Shown here: in pieces, positions 45,571 through 53,413 of the stretch
How positions within the stretch are numbered: the stretch's first letter is position 1
Layout: each line of letters starts with the position of its first letter
Assembly: GCA_017937065.1 (NCBI GenBank)
Contig: JAGBEI010000010.1
Coordinates: 1 to 54,293 of the forward strand
Source: Clostridia bacterium
GTDB taxonomy: Bacteria; Bacillota; Clostridia; Oscillospirales; QAKW01
DNA length: 54,293 nucleotides
Direction: 5' to 3'
Translations under genes and position numbers: made by a program
The notes under the pieces: model-generated
The model's database searches: none
What the model was told of the DNA's origin: nothing
What the model saw: only the letters and a program-made list of their open reading frames with translations

Positions 45571-45840
45571 ATGTTTAAAGGGGTCGGCAGGCAAGTCGTA
45601 GTGCTAAAAAGCACTGACAGTCAAATATTTGAAGAAGCAATATTTATAATAAAAGACGGAGCAAAGGTCAGCAAGCCCGATATGCTATCGGAATGTGAAA
45701 GAATAATCAGAAATAACTACACCGGTGAACCGGTTTCAGTGTCAAAGAAAAAAAGCATAAAAAACAAAGCGTTATTTATAGGTATTGCCGCTGCTGTAAT
45801 ACTCATTGCTGCAATAATAACTATTATAAGCTGTTTGTAA
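45571..45840 (+). CDS. Small tail-anchored membrane protein of unknown function
   Basis: I do not recognise a named family. The 89-residue product has a soluble N-terminal part (about 1-60: GVGRQVVVLKSTDSQIFEEAIFI in two pieces, then an acidic and Arg-rich helix) and one C-terminal membrane helix (about 67-88) ending ISCL. I recall short proteins of this shape from related Clostridia, but cannot check that. It starts 53 bases after spoIIE with AAAGGATTAGG upstream and no promoter of its own, so it is probably co-transcribed with spoIIE, hinting at a sporulation link. Confidence 0.75.
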   Translation: MFKGVGRQVVVLKSTDSQIFEEAIFIIKDGAKVSKPDMLSECERIIRNNYTGEPVSVSKKKSIKNKALFIGIAAAVILIAAIITIISCL

Positions 45841-45867
45841 CACAAAATATCGCTTACACATAGGATA
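45840..45867 (+). promoter_or_regulatory. Sigma-K-like promoter for the 28-aa microprotein
   Basis: AC (45840-45841), 17 bases, CATAGGATA (45859-45867) fits the late mother-cell sigma-K pattern AC-N16/17-CATAnnnTA. The predicted start falls inside a perfect 12-base palindrome, ATTGAATTCAAT (45869-45880). Short motif, so chance matches are possible. Confidence 0.3.
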
Positions 45868-45899
45868 TATTGAATTCAATGTGTGAGGTGAAAAAGTAA

Positions 45900-45986
45900 A
45901 TGTGTTTCAAGAATTTGTTTGGTGAGGACAATTGTTGCTGGATAATAATAATCGCACTTCTTATCATCTGCTGCTGCAACGATTAA
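45900..45986 (+). CDS. 28-aa cysteine-rich membrane microprotein, YjcZ-like layout
   Basis: An ATG at 45900, ten bases after GAGGTG, opens a 28-codon frame ending TAA at 45986. The peptide begins MCFKNLFGEDNCCW, continues with a hydrophobic helix (IIIIALLII) and ends CCCND: six cysteines in 28 residues, arranged as a Cys-Cys pair before and a Cys triplet after the membrane span. The layout recalls tiny YjcZ-type spore proteins and Cys-rich clostridial peptides with a GCCWIIII core, which I recall but cannot check. A perfect terminator follows six bases after the stop, which supports a real gene. Confidence 0.65.
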   Translation: MCFKNLFGEDNCCWIIIIALLIICCCND

Positions 45987-45991
45987 TTCCT

Positions 45992-46032
45992 AAAAAACAT
46001 ACGCCCGTTGAAAAACGGGCGTATGTTTTTTT
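45992..46032. terminator. Bidirectional terminator after the microprotein gene and ychF
   Basis: An 18-base perfect stem, AAAAAACATACGCCCGTT (45992-46009) with its complement (46014-46031), loop GAAA, with T-runs on both strands. It ends the spoIIE group rightward and ychF leftward. Confidence 0.92.
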
Positions 46033-46053
46033 GTGCTGTATTACGTTTAAAAG

Positions 46054-47139
46054 CTATACATTAAAGCGGAAAAGTACAACATCGCCGTCCTGCACGACAT
46101 ACTCCTTTCCCTCGCTTCTGACAAGCCCCTTTTCCCTGGCGACAGCCATACTGCCGCACTCTGTCAAAGCGTCATACGAAACGACCTCGGCGCGGATAAA
46201 GCCGCGTTCAAAATCAGAGTGAATTTTCCCTGCTGCCTGCGGCGCACGCGTGCCCTTGGTAATTGTCCATGCTTTGGTTTCCATTTCACCCGATGTTATA
46301 TAACTTATTAAATTCAGCAAAGAATAGCACTTGTTTACAAGTCTGTCAAGACCGCTGCTTTCAAATCCCAACTCTTCAAGAAACATTTTTTTCTCATCGT
46401 CGTCAAGCTCGCTTATTTCCTGCTCGACCTGTGCGCAAATTGTAAGAACCTCAGATCCGTTTTCCATTGCGTATTTCTCTACAAGCTCTACATAATTATT
46501 ACTGCCGCCGATATCACTGTCACTGACGTTGCATGCATAAATAACCGGTTTATTGGTAAGCAGCTGAACCGAACGCATTATATCCTTCTCGTCGTCGCTC
46601 AGTTCTACTGTATTGGCAAGTCTGCCGGACTCAAGCGCTGCTTTGATTTTCTCAAACATATTGAGGTCTGTCTGATATTTTTTGTCGCCTTTAAGCAGTT
46701 TTTTGACACGCTCTATATGCTTATCAACGCTTTCCATGTCCGCAAAAATTAGTTCAAGATTGATTGTTTCAATATCTCTGATTGGATTAACCGAACCGTC
46801 AACATGCACAATATTTTCATTATCAAAGCATCTGACAACATGGACAATAGCGTCTACCTCACGTATATTGGACAGAAACTTGTTTCCGAGTCCCTCACCC
46901 TTGGAGGCACCTTTGACAAGCCCTGCAATATCAACAAATTCAATTACGGCAGGCACTGTTTTTTTGGAGTTATGCATTTTTGACAAAACATCCAGACGCT
47001 TGTCCGGAACGCAGACGACCCCGACATTCGGTTCAATAGTACAAAACGGATAATTCTCCGATTGTGCTTTTGAATTGGTTATTGCATTAAACAGCGTACT
47101 CTTTCCTACATTCGGCAAACCGACAATACCCAGTTTCAT
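46054..47139 (-). CDS. ychF: Obg-like ATPase YchF
   Basis: YchF is a ribosome-associated, redox-responsive P-loop enzyme that prefers ATP to GTP because its NKxD specificity motif is altered. The 361-residue product has LGIVGLPNVGKSTLFNAITNS (the P-loop), DIAGLVKGASKGEGLGNKFL, a coiled-coil insert (about 130-180), and a C-terminal TGS domain with TKGTRAPQAAGKIHSDFERGF. The ATG is eight bases after AAAGGAG. Single gene; no convincing promoter is visible between it and the tRNA-Ala terminator. Confidence 0.96.
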   Translation of the reverse strand: MKLGIVGLPNVGKSTLFNAITNSKAQSENYPFCTIEPNVGVVCVPDKRLDVLSKMHNSKKTVPAVIEFVDIAGLVKGASKGEGLGNKFLSNIREVDAIVHVVRCFDNENIVHVDGSVNPIRDIETINLELIFADMESVDKHIERVKKLLKGDKKYQTDLNMFEKIKAALESGRLANTVELSDDEKDIMRSVQLLTNKPVIYACNVSDSDIGGSNNYVELVEKYAMENGSEVLTICAQVEQEISELDDDEKKMFLEELGFESSGLDRLVNKCYSLLNLISYITSGEMETKAWTITKGTRAPQAAGKIHSDFERGFIRAEVVSYDALTECGSMAVAREKGLVRSEGKEYVVQDGDVVLFRFNV

Positions 47140-47179
47140 ATATCTTCTCCTTTATGTAAATTCAAATTCACAAAGTCTC

Positions 47180-47213
47180 AAAAAAAACAGAGCAAGCCGT
47201 TAACAGCTTGCTC
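47180..47213 (-). terminator. Terminator of the transketolase/tRNA-Ala transcript
   Basis: GAGCAAGC (47190-47197) pairs with GCTTGCTC (47206-47213) around an eight-base loop; on the minus strand an eight-base T-run follows after one G. It lies six bases beyond the tRNA-Ala CCA. Confidence 0.88.
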
Positions 47214-47218
47214 CTATG

Positions 47219-47294
47219 TGGTGGACCTAAGGGGAATCGAACCCCTGACCTATGCGTTGCGAACGCATCGCTCTACCAACTGAGCTATAAGCCC
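47219..47294 (-). tRNA. tRNA-Ala, anticodon CGC
   Basis: The minus strand folds as a 76-base tRNA: acceptor GGGCTTA/TAGGTCC with the G3-U70 wobble pair that identifies alanine tRNAs, discriminator A, encoded CCA, anticodon arm ATGCG-TTCGCAA-CGCAT with CGC (reads GCG), and the T-loop GGTTCGATT. It lies 36 bases after the transketolase stop with no room for its own promoter, so it is probably cut from that mRNA. Confidence 0.95.
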
Positions 47295-47300
47295 GCATCA

Positions 47301-47322
47301 GCGGAGAATTGTAATTCTCCGC
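47301..47322 (-). other. Perfect hairpin between the transketolase stop and tRNA-Ala
   Basis: GCGGAGAATT (47301-47310) pairs with AATTCTCCGC (47313-47322) over ten bases with a two-base loop. No T-run follows on the transcribed strand. It ends six bases before the tRNA 5' end, the place where RNase P or another nuclease must cut. Confidence 0.55.
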
Positions 47323-47330
47323 ATGAAAAA

Positions 47331-48266
47331 CTATTTTTTAAGGGCGACAGCCTCAAGCGCCTTTTCAACAATACCGGCAGCATTGACCTTGTAATGCTCC
47401 AAAACTTTAAGCGCTGCGGCGCTTCTTCCGAATTCATCATTCACGCCGTGACGCACCACAGGACATGGAGCACTTTCACTGACCGCCTCGCATACCGCGC
47501 TGCCGAGACCGCCGATTACGGAATGTTCCTCGGTGGTCACAATCGCACCGCACTTAATAGCATAGTCCAAAATAAGCTGTTTGTCAAGAGGTTTTATTGA
47601 AGAAATATTAATAACCGCAGCATTTATTCCCTGCTGAGCTAATATTTCGGCAGCCTCAAGTGCCTGTGCAACCATTAGTCCCGTTGCAACTATTGCAACA
47701 TCCTTTCCGTCTCTGAGCACAACGCCTTTTCCGATTTCAAACTTATAATCATCAGGCAAAATCTGTTCAACCGGCATTCTTCCGAAGCGAAGATATACAG
47801 GGCCGTAATATTCGGCAGCCGCCTTTACTGCAAGCCTTGCCTCCACGGGATCGGCAGGATTTAATATAACCATACCCGGTATCGTGCGCATAAGTGCTAT
47901 ATCCTCATTGCATTGATGAGTCGCACCGTCCTCGCCGACGCTGAGACCTGCATGAGTAGCTCCGATTTTAACATTCAGATGCGGATAACCTATTGAGTTT
48001 CTCACCTGCTCAAAAGCGCGTCCCGCCGCAAACATTGCAAAGGAACTTGCAAACACGGTTTTTCCGCATGCCGCCATACCTGCAGCAACGGTCATCATAT
48101 TTGCCTCTGCTATACCGCACTCAATAAATCTTTCCGGGTATTTTTCCGCAAATATTTTAGTTTTTGTTGCCTCTGAGAGGTCGGCGTCAAGGACATATAA
48201 ATCGTACTGCTCGGCAAACTCTGCAAGTGCTTTGCCGTAGCTTTCTCTCGTAGCTTCCTTCAACAT
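47331..48266 (-). CDS. tktB: Transketolase, C-terminal half (pyrimidine-binding and C domains)
   Basis: Together with the upstream half it forms the thiamine-diphosphate enzyme that moves two-carbon units in the pentose phosphate pathway. The 311 residues hold the pyrimidine domain (VLDADLSEATKT, FIECGIAEANMMTVAAGMA with the catalytic Glu, VGEDGATHQCNEDIALMR) and the C-terminal domain (ATGLMVAQALEAAEIL, VTTEEHSVIGGLGSAV). Split transketolases are normal in many Clostridia and Archaea. Two bases separate it from the other half, so they are translated together. Confidence 0.95.
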   Translation of the reverse strand: MLKEATRESYGKALAEFAEQYDLYVLDADLSEATKTKIFAEKYPERFIECGIAEANMMTVAAGMAACGKTVFASSFAMFAAGRAFEQVRNSIGYPHLNVKIGATHAGLSVGEDGATHQCNEDIALMRTIPGMVILNPADPVEARLAVKAAAEYYGPVYLRFGRMPVEQILPDDYKFEIGKGVVLRDGKDVAIVATGLMVAQALEAAEILAQQGINAAVINISSIKPLDKQLILDYAIKCGAIVTTEEHSVIGGLGSAVCEAVSESAPCPVVRHGVNDEFGRSAAALKVLEHYKVNAAGIVEKALEAVALKK

Positions 48267-48268
48267 AA

Positions 48269-49096
48269 TTATTTAACCTCCCTGAGTTCACTTAATGCAG
48301 CTTCATATTGCTCATCGCTGGGAGCAGTTCCATGCCATGAAACAATGTTTTCCATAAACGATACACCTTTTCCCTTAACGGAATTTGCAATAATAACGGT
48401 AGGCTTTTCCTTCTCGGCACGCGCTTTGTTAAAACCGCTTTCAATTTCATCAAAGTTATGAGCGTCTATAACCACAACATTAAAACCGAAAGCACGCATC
48501 TTGTCCTCAAGCGGTTCGGAAGACATAACCTCAGAGCATTTGCCGTCAATCTGCAATCCGTTACGGTCAATAATAGCACAGAGATTTGACAGCTTGTAAT
48601 GAGACGCAAACATAAACGCCTCCCAAACCTGACCTTCTTCTATTTCACCGTCGCCAAGTATGGAATAAACTCGGTAATCTTTATTATCAAGCTTGGCAGC
48701 AAGCGCCATGCCGCACGCGGCTGATATTCCCTGTCCGAGTGAGCCGCTGGACATATCAACACCGGGGATGTGCTTCATATCGGGATGACCCTGCAAAATA
48801 CTGTCAAGTTTCCTGAATGTCTTTAAAAGCTCTGTCGGAAAATAGCCTTTTTCCGCCAATGCCGCATAAAGGGCAGGACACGTATGACCTTTGGACAAAA
48901 CAAATCTGTCACGGTCCGGCGCCTTGGGATTTTTCGGATCTATATTCATCTCCCTGAAATACAAATATGTTATTATATCGGCTATTGACAGCGAGCCGCC
49001 CGGATGCCCGGATTTTGCACTGTGCACCTGCTCGATTATATCATTTCTGATTTTCAGAGCGATGACTTTTAATTCATTTTTCTGAATGTCATTCAT
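48269..49096 (-). CDS. tktA: Transketolase, N-terminal half (ThDP-binding domain)
   Basis: This 275-residue half binds the diphosphate of ThDP. It shows SAKSGHPGGSLSIADI, DRFVLSKGHTCPALYAALAEKG, DMSSGSLGQGISAACGMALA and the ThDP motif ILGDGEIEEGQVWEA with its downstream RNGLQ (GDG...N, residues about 147-180). GGAGG lies eight bases before the ATG at 49096. It is the first gene of tktA-tktB-tRNA-Ala, with a promoter at 49173-49201. Confidence 0.95.
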   Translation of the reverse strand: MNDIQKNELKVIALKIRNDIIEQVHSAKSGHPGGSLSIADIITYLYFREMNIDPKNPKAPDRDRFVLSKGHTCPALYAALAEKGYFPTELLKTFRKLDSILQGHPDMKHIPGVDMSSGSLGQGISAACGMALAAKLDNKDYRVYSILGDGEIEEGQVWEAFMFASHYKLSNLCAIIDRNGLQIDGKCSEVMSSEPLEDKMRAFGFNVVVIDAHNFDEIESGFNKARAEKEKPTVIIANSVKGKGVSFMENIVSWHGTAPSDEQYEAALSELREVK

Positions 49097-49172
49097 TCAA
49101 ACTACCTCCGATTGTGATACGAATATCCGCACAACAGACACTGCAAGTCACCGGCTGCGCCGACTAAACATA

Positions 49173-49201
49173 ATTTTACAATCAATTATGTTTTATGTCA
49201 A
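49173..49201 (-). promoter_or_regulatory. Sigma-A promoter of the transketolase operon
   Basis: On the minus strand TTGACA (49201-49196), 17 bases, TAAAAT (49178-49173). The leader before the ATG at 49096 is about 70 bases and contains a short GC-rich inverted repeat near 49147-49166. Confidence 0.7.
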
Positions 49202-49222
49202 TATCAAATGCTTCAAAATATG

Positions 49223-49251
49223 TTGATTTACGTCAAATAACTTGATATAAT
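49223..49251 (+). promoter_or_regulatory. Sigma-A promoter of rarA-nth
   Basis: TTGATT (49223-49228), 17 bases, TATAAT (49246-49251), about 28 bases before the rarA ATG. It faces away from the transketolase promoter. The arms ATATCAA (49201-49207) and TTGATAT (49242-49248) flank it. Confidence 0.7.
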
Positions 49252-49279
49252 TAGTTAAATTAAATTTTCGGAGACAAAA

Positions 49280-50545
49280 ATGAACCCACTATCTGACCTC
49301 ATCCGTCCCGACAGCATTGATGATATTGTCGGACAACAGCATCTTCTGAGTAAAGGTTGTGCACTTTACAGTATTATTTCAAGCGGTAATATACCCAATA
49401 TGATATTTTACGGTCCGAGCGGATGCGGTAAAACCACGCTTGCCAATATAATTGCAGCCAAAAGTGACAGAAAGTTGTACAAATTGAATGCTACTACGGC
49501 TTCGATTTCCGATATTAAAGCCGTTATTGAAGACTGCAACATGTTCACAGCGCCCAACGGAGTTCTGTTGTATCTTGATGAAATACAGTATTTTAATAAG
49601 CGCCAGCAGCAGTCTCTGCTTGAATTTATAGAAAACGGAAAAATCACGCTGATAGCATCAACAACCGAAAATCCGTATTTTTATATTTATAATGCAATTC
49701 TATCCAGATGTACGGTTTTTGAATTTAAGTCCGTAGCACCCGATGATATAAAAATCGCTGTAAAGCGAGCAATACAAAAGCTAAATGAAAAAAATAATAC
49801 CGAGCTTTTTCTTGACGATGAATCACTTGATTATCTGTCTTTGGCATGCGGCGGCGATGTGCGTAAAGCTATCAACAGCATAGAGCTTTTATCTATCATT
49901 TCACAAAACGGCAATGAACCGGTAACGCTTGAGCATGTAAAGCAATGCACTCAGAAAAGCTCCATGCGCTATGACCGCGGCGGCGACGCACATTACGACA
50001 TACTTTCCGCATTTCAAAAGTCGATACGCGGCTCGGATGAAAACGCGGCACTTCATTATCTTGCACGGCTGATAGAAGCTGACGACCTGCCTTCCATATG
50101 CCGCAGGCTACTTGTAATTGCAAGCGAAGACATAGGACTTGCCTACCCGAATGCTGCCGTTATTGTAAAAGCCTGTGTCGACAGTGCAATGATGCTGGGA
50201 TTTCCCGAAGCGAGGATACCTCTTGCACAGGCAGTTATTCTGCTCGCAACATCTCCTAAATCCAACAGCGCAATATGCGCTGTTGATGCGGCGCTTGACG
50301 ATGTCCGCCGCGGTAAAGGTGCTTTAGTGCCTCAGACACTGAAAGACTCACATTATGCCGGAGCAAAATCACTTTCTAACGGTATAGATTACAAGTATCC
50401 GCATAATTTTAAAAACAATTACATACAGCAGCAATATCTGCCGGACGATTTAAAAAACGCCGTATATTATAAATACGGCGATAACAAATTAGAACGAAAT
50501 ACTGAAGAATATTGGAGAAAAATCAAAAATGATACTGAAAGATAA
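49280..50545 (+). CDS. rarA: Replication-associated recombination protein RarA (MgsA)
   Basis: RarA is an AAA+ ATPase related to clamp loaders that acts at stalled forks. The 421 residues show RPDSIDDIVGQQHLL, Walker A YGPSGCGKTTLANI (about residue 48), Walker B LYLDEIQYFNKRQQ, the sensor STTENPYF, and the C-terminal tetramer region with YDILSAFQKSIRGSDENAAL and ASEDIGLAYPNA. Length matches Bacillus RarA. It overlaps nth by 17 bases, linking two DNA-maintenance functions. Confidence 0.95.
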   Translation: MNPLSDLIRPDSIDDIVGQQHLLSKGCALYSIISSGNIPNMIFYGPSGCGKTTLANIIAAKSDRKLYKLNATTASISDIKAVIEDCNMFTAPNGVLLYLDEIQYFNKRQQQSLLEFIENGKITLIASTTENPYFYIYNAILSRCTVFEFKSVAPDDIKIAVKRAIQKLNEKNNTELFLDDESLDYLSLACGGDVRKAINSIELLSIISQNGNEPVTLEHVKQCTQKSSMRYDRGGDAHYDILSAFQKSIRGSDENAALHYLARLIEADDLPSICRRLLVIASEDIGLAYPNAAVIVKACVDSAMMLGFPEARIPLAQAVILLATSPKSNSAICAVDAALDDVRRGKGALVPQTLKDSHYAGAKSLSNGIDYKYPHNFKNNYIQQQYLPDDLKNAVYYKYGDNKLERNTEEYWRKIKNDTER

Positions 50546-51200
50546 GGTTGAATTTATTATAAAAGAATTGAATAATCTATATCCTGATGCCCAATGCTCA
50601 CTCACCTATAAAGAACCGTATGAGCTTTTGATTGCAACCCGTCTTTCCGCACAGTGCACCGACGAGCGCGTAAATAAAGTAACGCCTGCTTTGTTTGAAC
50701 GCTATTCATCACTGGAAGCGTTTGCTAATGCCGATTTTGACGAGCTCTGTACGTATATACACTCCTGCGGCTTTTTCAGAGGAAAAGCGAAAAGCATTAT
50801 TGAAATGTCACGGCAGATACTTAAAGATTATGAAGGAAAAGTTCCCGACAGCATAGAAGAGCTTACCAAGCTGTCAGGAATAGGAAGAAAAACGGCAAAT
50901 TTAATCTGCGGCGATATTTACGGAAAACCTGCAATTATTGCAGACACACACTGTATCAGACTCAGTAACCGTCTGGGACTTGTTAAAAACAGCGACAACC
51001 CCGTAACAGTAGAAAAACGTCTAAGGGAAATCATACCCGACAAATATCAGACGAAATTCTGCCATAACCTTGTTCATCACGGACGCGCCGTTTGTATGTC
51101 ACGCAGTCCTGCATGCGAGCGGTGCACGTTAAACACAGTCTGTACCTTTTCCAAGCAGTCCGAAAAGCAGAGAAACAGAAAAACCGCCGACAAGAAGTAA
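50529..51200 (+). CDS. nth: Endonuclease III, DNA glycosylase/AP lyase
   Basis: Nth removes oxidised pyrimidines and cuts the abasic site. The 223-residue product has the helix-hairpin-helix with the catalytic lysine (LSGIGRKTANLICGD), the following VDTH-type loop with its Asp (IIADTHCIRLSNRLG), and the C-terminal [4Fe-4S] site C-x6-C-x2-C-x5-C (CMSRSPACERCTLNTVC). Residues 201-223 are encoded by DNA that also encodes the tail of the DUF368 gene on the other strand. Start at 50529, inside the end of rarA, with GGAG about 11 bases upstream. Confidence 0.96.
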   Translation: MILKDKVEFIIKELNNLYPDAQCSLTYKEPYELLIATRLSAQCTDERVNKVTPALFERYSSLEAFANADFDELCTYIHSCGFFRGKAKSIIEMSRQILKDYEGKVPDSIEELTKLSGIGRKTANLICGDIYGKPAIIADTHCIRLSNRLGLVKNSDNPVTVEKRLREIIPDKYQTKFCHNLVHHGRAVCMSRSPACERCTLNTVCTFSKQSEKQRNRKTADKK

Positions 51201-51929
51201 AAAGCATGCTGCCACTTCACCATTAACCGGCAGCCTTATAAATATTTGCTTTACAGACGCCGCCACCATACCCAGTATCATCATATTGATTGATACCGGG
51301 TATTTTTTATATGCTATATTAAGCACCTTTGTAAATGCAAATATTCCTAAAATAACAACAGTACCGAATTTGAGCAAAAATAAAATGTCCATGCTGTTCA
51401 CAGCGATTATAAGTGCGTCATAATATCCGAACGCTATCAATATATATGTCAGACTTATTCCCGGCAGAATAAGTGCAACCGCAGACAACAGTCCCACTAT
51501 TATAAACGCAACAGCATTATCCGTGTTTCCGAGTCTGACTCCTGCTGACATATCAACAAGCAGCGTCAGAACAGCACCTATAATTATATAGATAAGATAT
51601 TTAAATTTGAATTTACCTGCTCCTTTAATAAATACAGGCAGACTGCCTGCAATAACTCCTATAACAAAAAAACTGAATTCAAATGAATATCTGTCAAGAA
51701 TAAATTTTATAGGAAACGAACATACGTAAAACCCGACTGCCGCACCGACCGTTAATGTCAGAAGATACGGGAAATTCTTTTTGAAATCAGAAAACAGCTC
51801 GTCAATCGCAGCGATTATACGGCTGTAAATGCCGAGAATGAGCGCAGTTGTACCGCCGCTCATCCCCGGAACCAGAATAGATGCACCTATAATTGCGCCA
51901 AAAGCTATGTTTTTCAGTAATTTTTTCAT
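51129..51929 (-). CDS. DUF368 membrane protein, PopT-type undecaprenyl-phosphate transporter
   Basis: DUF368 proteins have been reported as polyprenyl-phosphate translocases (PopT) that recycle the C55 lipid carrier across the membrane. The 266-residue product has about eight membrane segments and the two pseudo-repeated family loops LVPGMSGGTTALILGIY (about 19-35) and LILPGISLTYILIAFGYY (about 153-170). The start at 51929 has a weak ribosome site. Its last 23 codons and stop lie opposite the 3' end of nth, a convergent overlap of 72 bases. Carrier specificity is inferred from the family. Confidence 0.88.
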   Translation of the reverse strand: MKKLLKNIAFGAIIGASILVPGMSGGTTALILGIYSRIIAAIDELFSDFKKNFPYLLTLTVGAAVGFYVCSFPIKFILDRYSFEFSFFVIGVIAGSLPVFIKGAGKFKFKYLIYIIIGAVLTLLVDMSAGVRLGNTDNAVAFIIVGLLSAVALILPGISLTYILIAFGYYDALIIAVNSMDILFLLKFGTVVILGIFAFTKVLNIAYKKYPVSINMMILGMVAASVKQIFIRLPVNGEVAACFLLLVGGFSVSLLFGLLGKGTDCV

Positions 51930-51958
51930 AAAAATCCATATAAAAAATACGTTAGTAA

Positions 51959-51987
51959 TTGACTTTTTCGGTTATGAATTATATAAT
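51959..51987 (+). promoter_or_regulatory. Sigma-A promoter of secDF
   Basis: TTGACT (51959-51964), 17 bases, TATAAT (51982-51987), giving a leader of about 85 bases before secD. I see no obvious folded switch in the leader. Confidence 0.72.
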
Positions 51988-52078
51988 TAACAAGTGTATT
52001 TTAATATTGATTATATTCAGATACAGCAAATTTTATGACTTATAACAGGTCGTAAATACAAATCAAAGGAGGTAAACG

Positions 52079-53413
52079 ATGAGAAAACAAAGCAAGACTG
52101 TAAAGCAAAAATCAGTTTTTTTCATTGTTGCGGCAATAATTATGATTGTTGCTGCCCTTGCCGTTTTCGGGCTGACCATTAACGGCAAAACTTACGTAAA
52201 AAGCGTCCGTAATATCAGATTTGGCATTGACATAAAGGGCGGCGTAAGTGCTACATTCAAACCGGCTGACGAAAATATAAGTCCTACTGCCGAACAGCTT
52301 GAAGCTGCAAAAACCATAATAGAGACAAGACTTGACGGTAAAAATATTCTTGACAGAAACGTAACGGTTGATACCGGCAGCGGAGATATTCTCGTTGAAT
52401 TTCCATGGTCAGCGGACGAAAAGGACTATGACCCTGCAGCCGCTATCAAGGAGCTCGGAGAAACTGCTGAGCTTTCATTCTGGTTTGTAACAGTAGACTC
52501 GTCTGATCCGAATAAAGTCACCAAGAATGGTGATGAGCCAATCCTGACCGGTGCAAGAGTCAAGAAAAGCGAAGCAGGATACGCAAACGGTGAGTATCTT
52601 GTAATGCTGGAGTTTGACAGCGACGGAGCAAAGCTTTTTGCTGACGCCACACAAAACAACGTCGGCAAGACAATCGGTATATACATGGATGAAACGCTTA
52701 TAAATTACGCTAATGTCCGAGAGGCGATAACGGACGGAAATGCACAGATAAGCGGCGGCTTCACAGCAAAGGAAGCGCGCGAGCTTGCCAATAAAATCCA
52801 GGCAGGTGCTCTTCCCTTCAGTCTCACTTCGACAAACTTCAGCTCTATTAGTGCAACGCTCGGTGAAGGTGCGCTGAACATTATGATAGATGCAGGCATT
52901 ATTGCCGCAATTCTCATCTGTCTGTTTATGCTGCTTTATTATAAGCTGCCGGGTTTTGTCGGATGCATAAACCTTGTTCTGGAAATATCCGGTCAGCTTC
53001 TCATTTTTTCGATGCTCGGACTTACAATGACACTGCCCGGTATTGCAGGTATCATTCTTGCGATAGGCATGAGTGTTGACTCCAATATAATTATTGCCGA
53101 AACAATAAAAGATGAGCTGAGAAACAATAAAACTATCAAGGGCGCTGTCGCAGGAGGATTCAACAGAGCATTTTCCGCTGTCCTTGACTGTAATATCACA
53201 ACAGGTATTGTTGCAGTATTGCTTTTGATATTCGGAACAGGGTCAACATTGTCCTTCGGATATACTCTGTTAATAGGTATAGTTATGAACTTCTGTTTCG
53301 GAATTATAACAACAAAGCTTATGCTTACGTCTCTCAGCTTCTTTGACGGGCTGTCAAAGCCGTGGCTTTACGGTATCAAAAAAGTGAAAGGCGGTGCTAC
53401 TGCAAATGATTAA
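52079..53413 (+). CDS. secD: Protein translocase subunit SecD
   Basis: SecD, with SecF, uses proton flow to pull exported proteins out of the SecYEG channel. The 444-residue product has one N-terminal membrane helix (about 13-33), the periplasmic-type P1 domain (GIDIKGGVSATFKP, IIETRLDGKN), and a C-terminal bundle of five helices with MTLPGIAGIILAIGMSVDSNIIIAE (in two pieces, about 320-345), the conserved D-x-N of the proton path. AAAGGAGG lies close before the ATG. It overlaps secF by eight bases. Confidence 0.96.
   Translation: MRKQSKTVKQKSVFFIVAAIIMIVAALAVFGLTINGKTYVKSVRNIRFGIDIKGGVSATFKPADENISPTAEQLEAAKTIIETRLDGKNILDRNVTVDTGSGDILVEFPWSADEKDYDPAAAIKELGETAELSFWFVTVDSSDPNKVTKNGDEPILTGARVKKSEAGYANGEYLVMLEFDSDGAKLFADATQNNVGKTIGIYMDETLINYANVREAITDGNAQISGGFTAKEARELANKIQAGALPFSLTSTNFSSISATLGEGALNIMIDAGIIAAILICLFMLLYYKLPGFVGCINLVLEISGQLLIFSMLGLTMTLPGIAGIILAIGMSVDSNIIIAETIKDELRNNKTIKGAVAGGFNRAFSAVLDCNITTGIVAVLLLIFGTGSTLSFGYTLLIGIVMNFCFGIITTKLMLTSLSFFDGLSKPWLYGIKKVKGGATAND

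Noticed and set aside
47331..49096. The two transketolase halves as a frameshifted single gene
   Set aside because: Each half has its own start, complete domain ends and a two-base spacer; split transketolases are normal in Clostridia.
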